Source: JBKBIP01 sp046297495 (GTDB lineage Bacteria > Planctomycetota > Planctomycetia > Gemmatales > Gemmataceae). From it: a stretch of DNA of 64,000 nucleotides. The position numbers were made by a program, and so were the translations under genes. Positions 63,074 through 64,000 of the stretch are shown here, in pieces (positions within the stretch are counted from its first letter, which is position 1; every line of letters begins with the position of its first letter). The notes under the pieces were generated by a model. The model worked only from the letters and a program-made list of their open reading frames with translations. It did not search any database and was not told the origin of the DNA. The stretch covers positions 124,001 to 188,000 of the forward strand of contig JBKBIP010000003.1 of the NCBI GenBank assembly GCA_046297495.1, given 5' to 3'.

Positions 63074-63943
63074 ATGCAACTCTGCAAGGTGCAATTGGAA
63101 AGCGGCGAGGTGCGGGTGGGTATCTTGGACAATGATCATATCCGCCTGCTGGACCTCGAGGATTTTCTCGGTTTCCGCAGTCTCAGCGATGTGCTGCACT
63201 CAGACAATCCAGCAGGGATCGCGCATGATTTGGTGGATGACGAAGCTCGTCCCTTGCCGATCCGCGAGGCCACTTTGTTGGCTCCGATGGATCAACAGGA
63301 GGTCTGGGCGGCAGGCGTCACCTACAAGCGCAGTCAGGAAGCCCGCGAACGGGAATCCGTCGGGGCAGGGCAATTCTACGATTTGGTGTACTCGGCGGCG
63401 CGGCCCGAGTTGTTCTTCAAAGCGACGCCGCGGCGCGTGGCCCATCCTGGCGGGCGAGTGCGCGTTCGCCGGGACAGCAAGTGGAGCGTGCCGGAGCCGG
63501 AAGTCGCGCTGGTGATTTCCCCGCGCCTCCACATCATCGGTTACACCATCGGCAACGACATGAGCGCCCGCGACATCGAAGGGGAGAATCCGCTCTATCT
63601 GCCCCAAGCCAAGGTGTACGATTTGTCCTGTTCGCTGGGTCCGGTCATCACGTTGCGGGACAGGATGCCGCCGCTGGAGAAAGTGACCATCCATCTCACC
63701 ATCGAACGCCGCGGCCGCAAGGTCTTCGACGGCTCGACCAGTCTATCCCAGATGGCTCGCAAATTCGAGGACCTCGTCGAATGGCTGGGACGGGAGAATA
63801 GTTTTCCACAGGGAGTCATCTTGCTCACCGGCACGGGCATCGTTCCACCGGATGACTTTTCCTTGGCAGCCGATGATCTGATCACGATCTCCGCCACCGG
63901 CATCGGCCAATTGACGAACATCGTGGAAGTGGGGAGCAGGTAA
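63074..63943 (+). CDS. Fumarylacetoacetate-hydrolase-family protein
   Basis: 289 residues. The conserved catalytic region includes VWAAGVTYKRSQEAR, LFFKATPRRVAHPG, the metal ligands in VPEPEVALVI (E-x-E), IGNDMSARDIEGENPLYLPQAKVYD, and LLTGTGIVPPDDFSL. This pattern is typical of FAH-like hydrolases of 2-keto-3-deoxy sugar acids or 2-hydroxyhepta-2,4-diene-1,7-dioates; the Asp/Glu metal site seems complete. The ATG at 63074 is the start with AAGG upstream. It is 149 bp after the nitrilase-like gene. Substrate unknown. Confidence 0.85.
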   Translation: MQLCKVQLESGEVRVGILDNDHIRLLDLEDFLGFRSLSDVLHSDNPAGIAHDLVDDEARPLPIREATLLAPMDQQEVWAAGVTYKRSQEARERESVGAGQFYDLVYSAARPELFFKATPRRVAHPGGRVRVRRDSKWSVPEPEVALVISPRLHIIGYTIGNDMSARDIEGENPLYLPQAKVYDLSCSLGPVITLRDRMPPLEKVTIHLTIERRGRKVFDGSTSLSQMARKFEDLVEWLGRENSFPQGVILLTGTGIVPPDDFSLAADDLITISATGIGQLTNIVEVGSR

Positions 63944-64000
63944 CCAATTCTTCATCCATCCCCAAGCCGGTCGTGCGGCGACCAGGAGCAAGCACCAACA

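Overview
The window is a G+C-rich bacterial chromosome segment that fits a planctomycete, most likely the Gemmataceae or a close relative. The evidence is family-level: a BBP7-type beta-barrel protein, a TIGR03000-type protein with a Cys/Gly-rich head, an ECF sigma factor with a membrane-anchored extracytoplasmic tail, a sulfatase and ThuA/Gfo-Idh enzymes, and many Ser/Thr kinases, one of them fused to WD40 repeats. No prophage, complete insertion sequence or CRISPR array is visible.

Layout. 0-9 kb: the 3' part of a caspase-like gene, priA, a conserved hypothetical gene, a secreted esterase, a heavily damaged kinase/WD40 pseudogene and a LOG-family gene. 9-15 kb: a signalling block with a zinc-ribbon membrane protein, three Ser/Thr kinases and a STAS-domain protein. 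15-22 kb: a five-heme cytochrome, the tailed ECF sigma factor followed by a secreted LTxxQ protein, a D-aminoacylase-like amidohydrolase and a small lipoprotein. 22-28 kb: a CPBP protease, a sulfatase, a ThuA protein and a Gfo/Idh oxidoreductase flanked by two gene remnants. 27-31 kb: a triple-fusion cobalamin gene (CobI-CobJ-CobH), an overlapping hypothetical gene, and prs. 31-41 kb: a BBP7 protein, a kinase, a kinase-like protein with 14 WD40 repeats, a cupin, tRNA-Leu(TAA), an ABC-2 permease, a Cys-rich TIGR03000 protein and an anti-sigma-like protein. 41-50 kb: an enolase-superfamily enzyme, a UbiD decarboxylase, bioB and an ABC/FtsX/adaptor export operon. 50-64 kb: a LysR regulator with gltB and gltD, a hybrid histidine kinase, a family 4 uracil-DNA glycosylase, a nitrilase-family amidohydrolase and an FAH-family hydrolase.

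How genes work together. The LysR gene is 11 bp upstream of gltB, and gltD follows, so this is probably an ammonia-assimilation locus under local control. The export operon has the usual ATPase-permease-adaptor order. The tailed sigma factor and the neighbouring LTxxQ protein look like a possible envelope-sensing pair. Kinase genes recur; three carry the same N-terminal module of roughly 70-80 residues, and the WD40-fused one has lost the DFG aspartate.

The gaps between genes hold at least three families of palindromic repeats that recur across the window. The points most worth a second look are the CobI-CobJ-CobH fusion, the WD40 pseudokinase, the tailed sigma factor with its LTxxQ neighbour, the caspase-like domain lacking both catalytic residues, and the repeat families. 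All functions come from reading the sequence; no database search was run.
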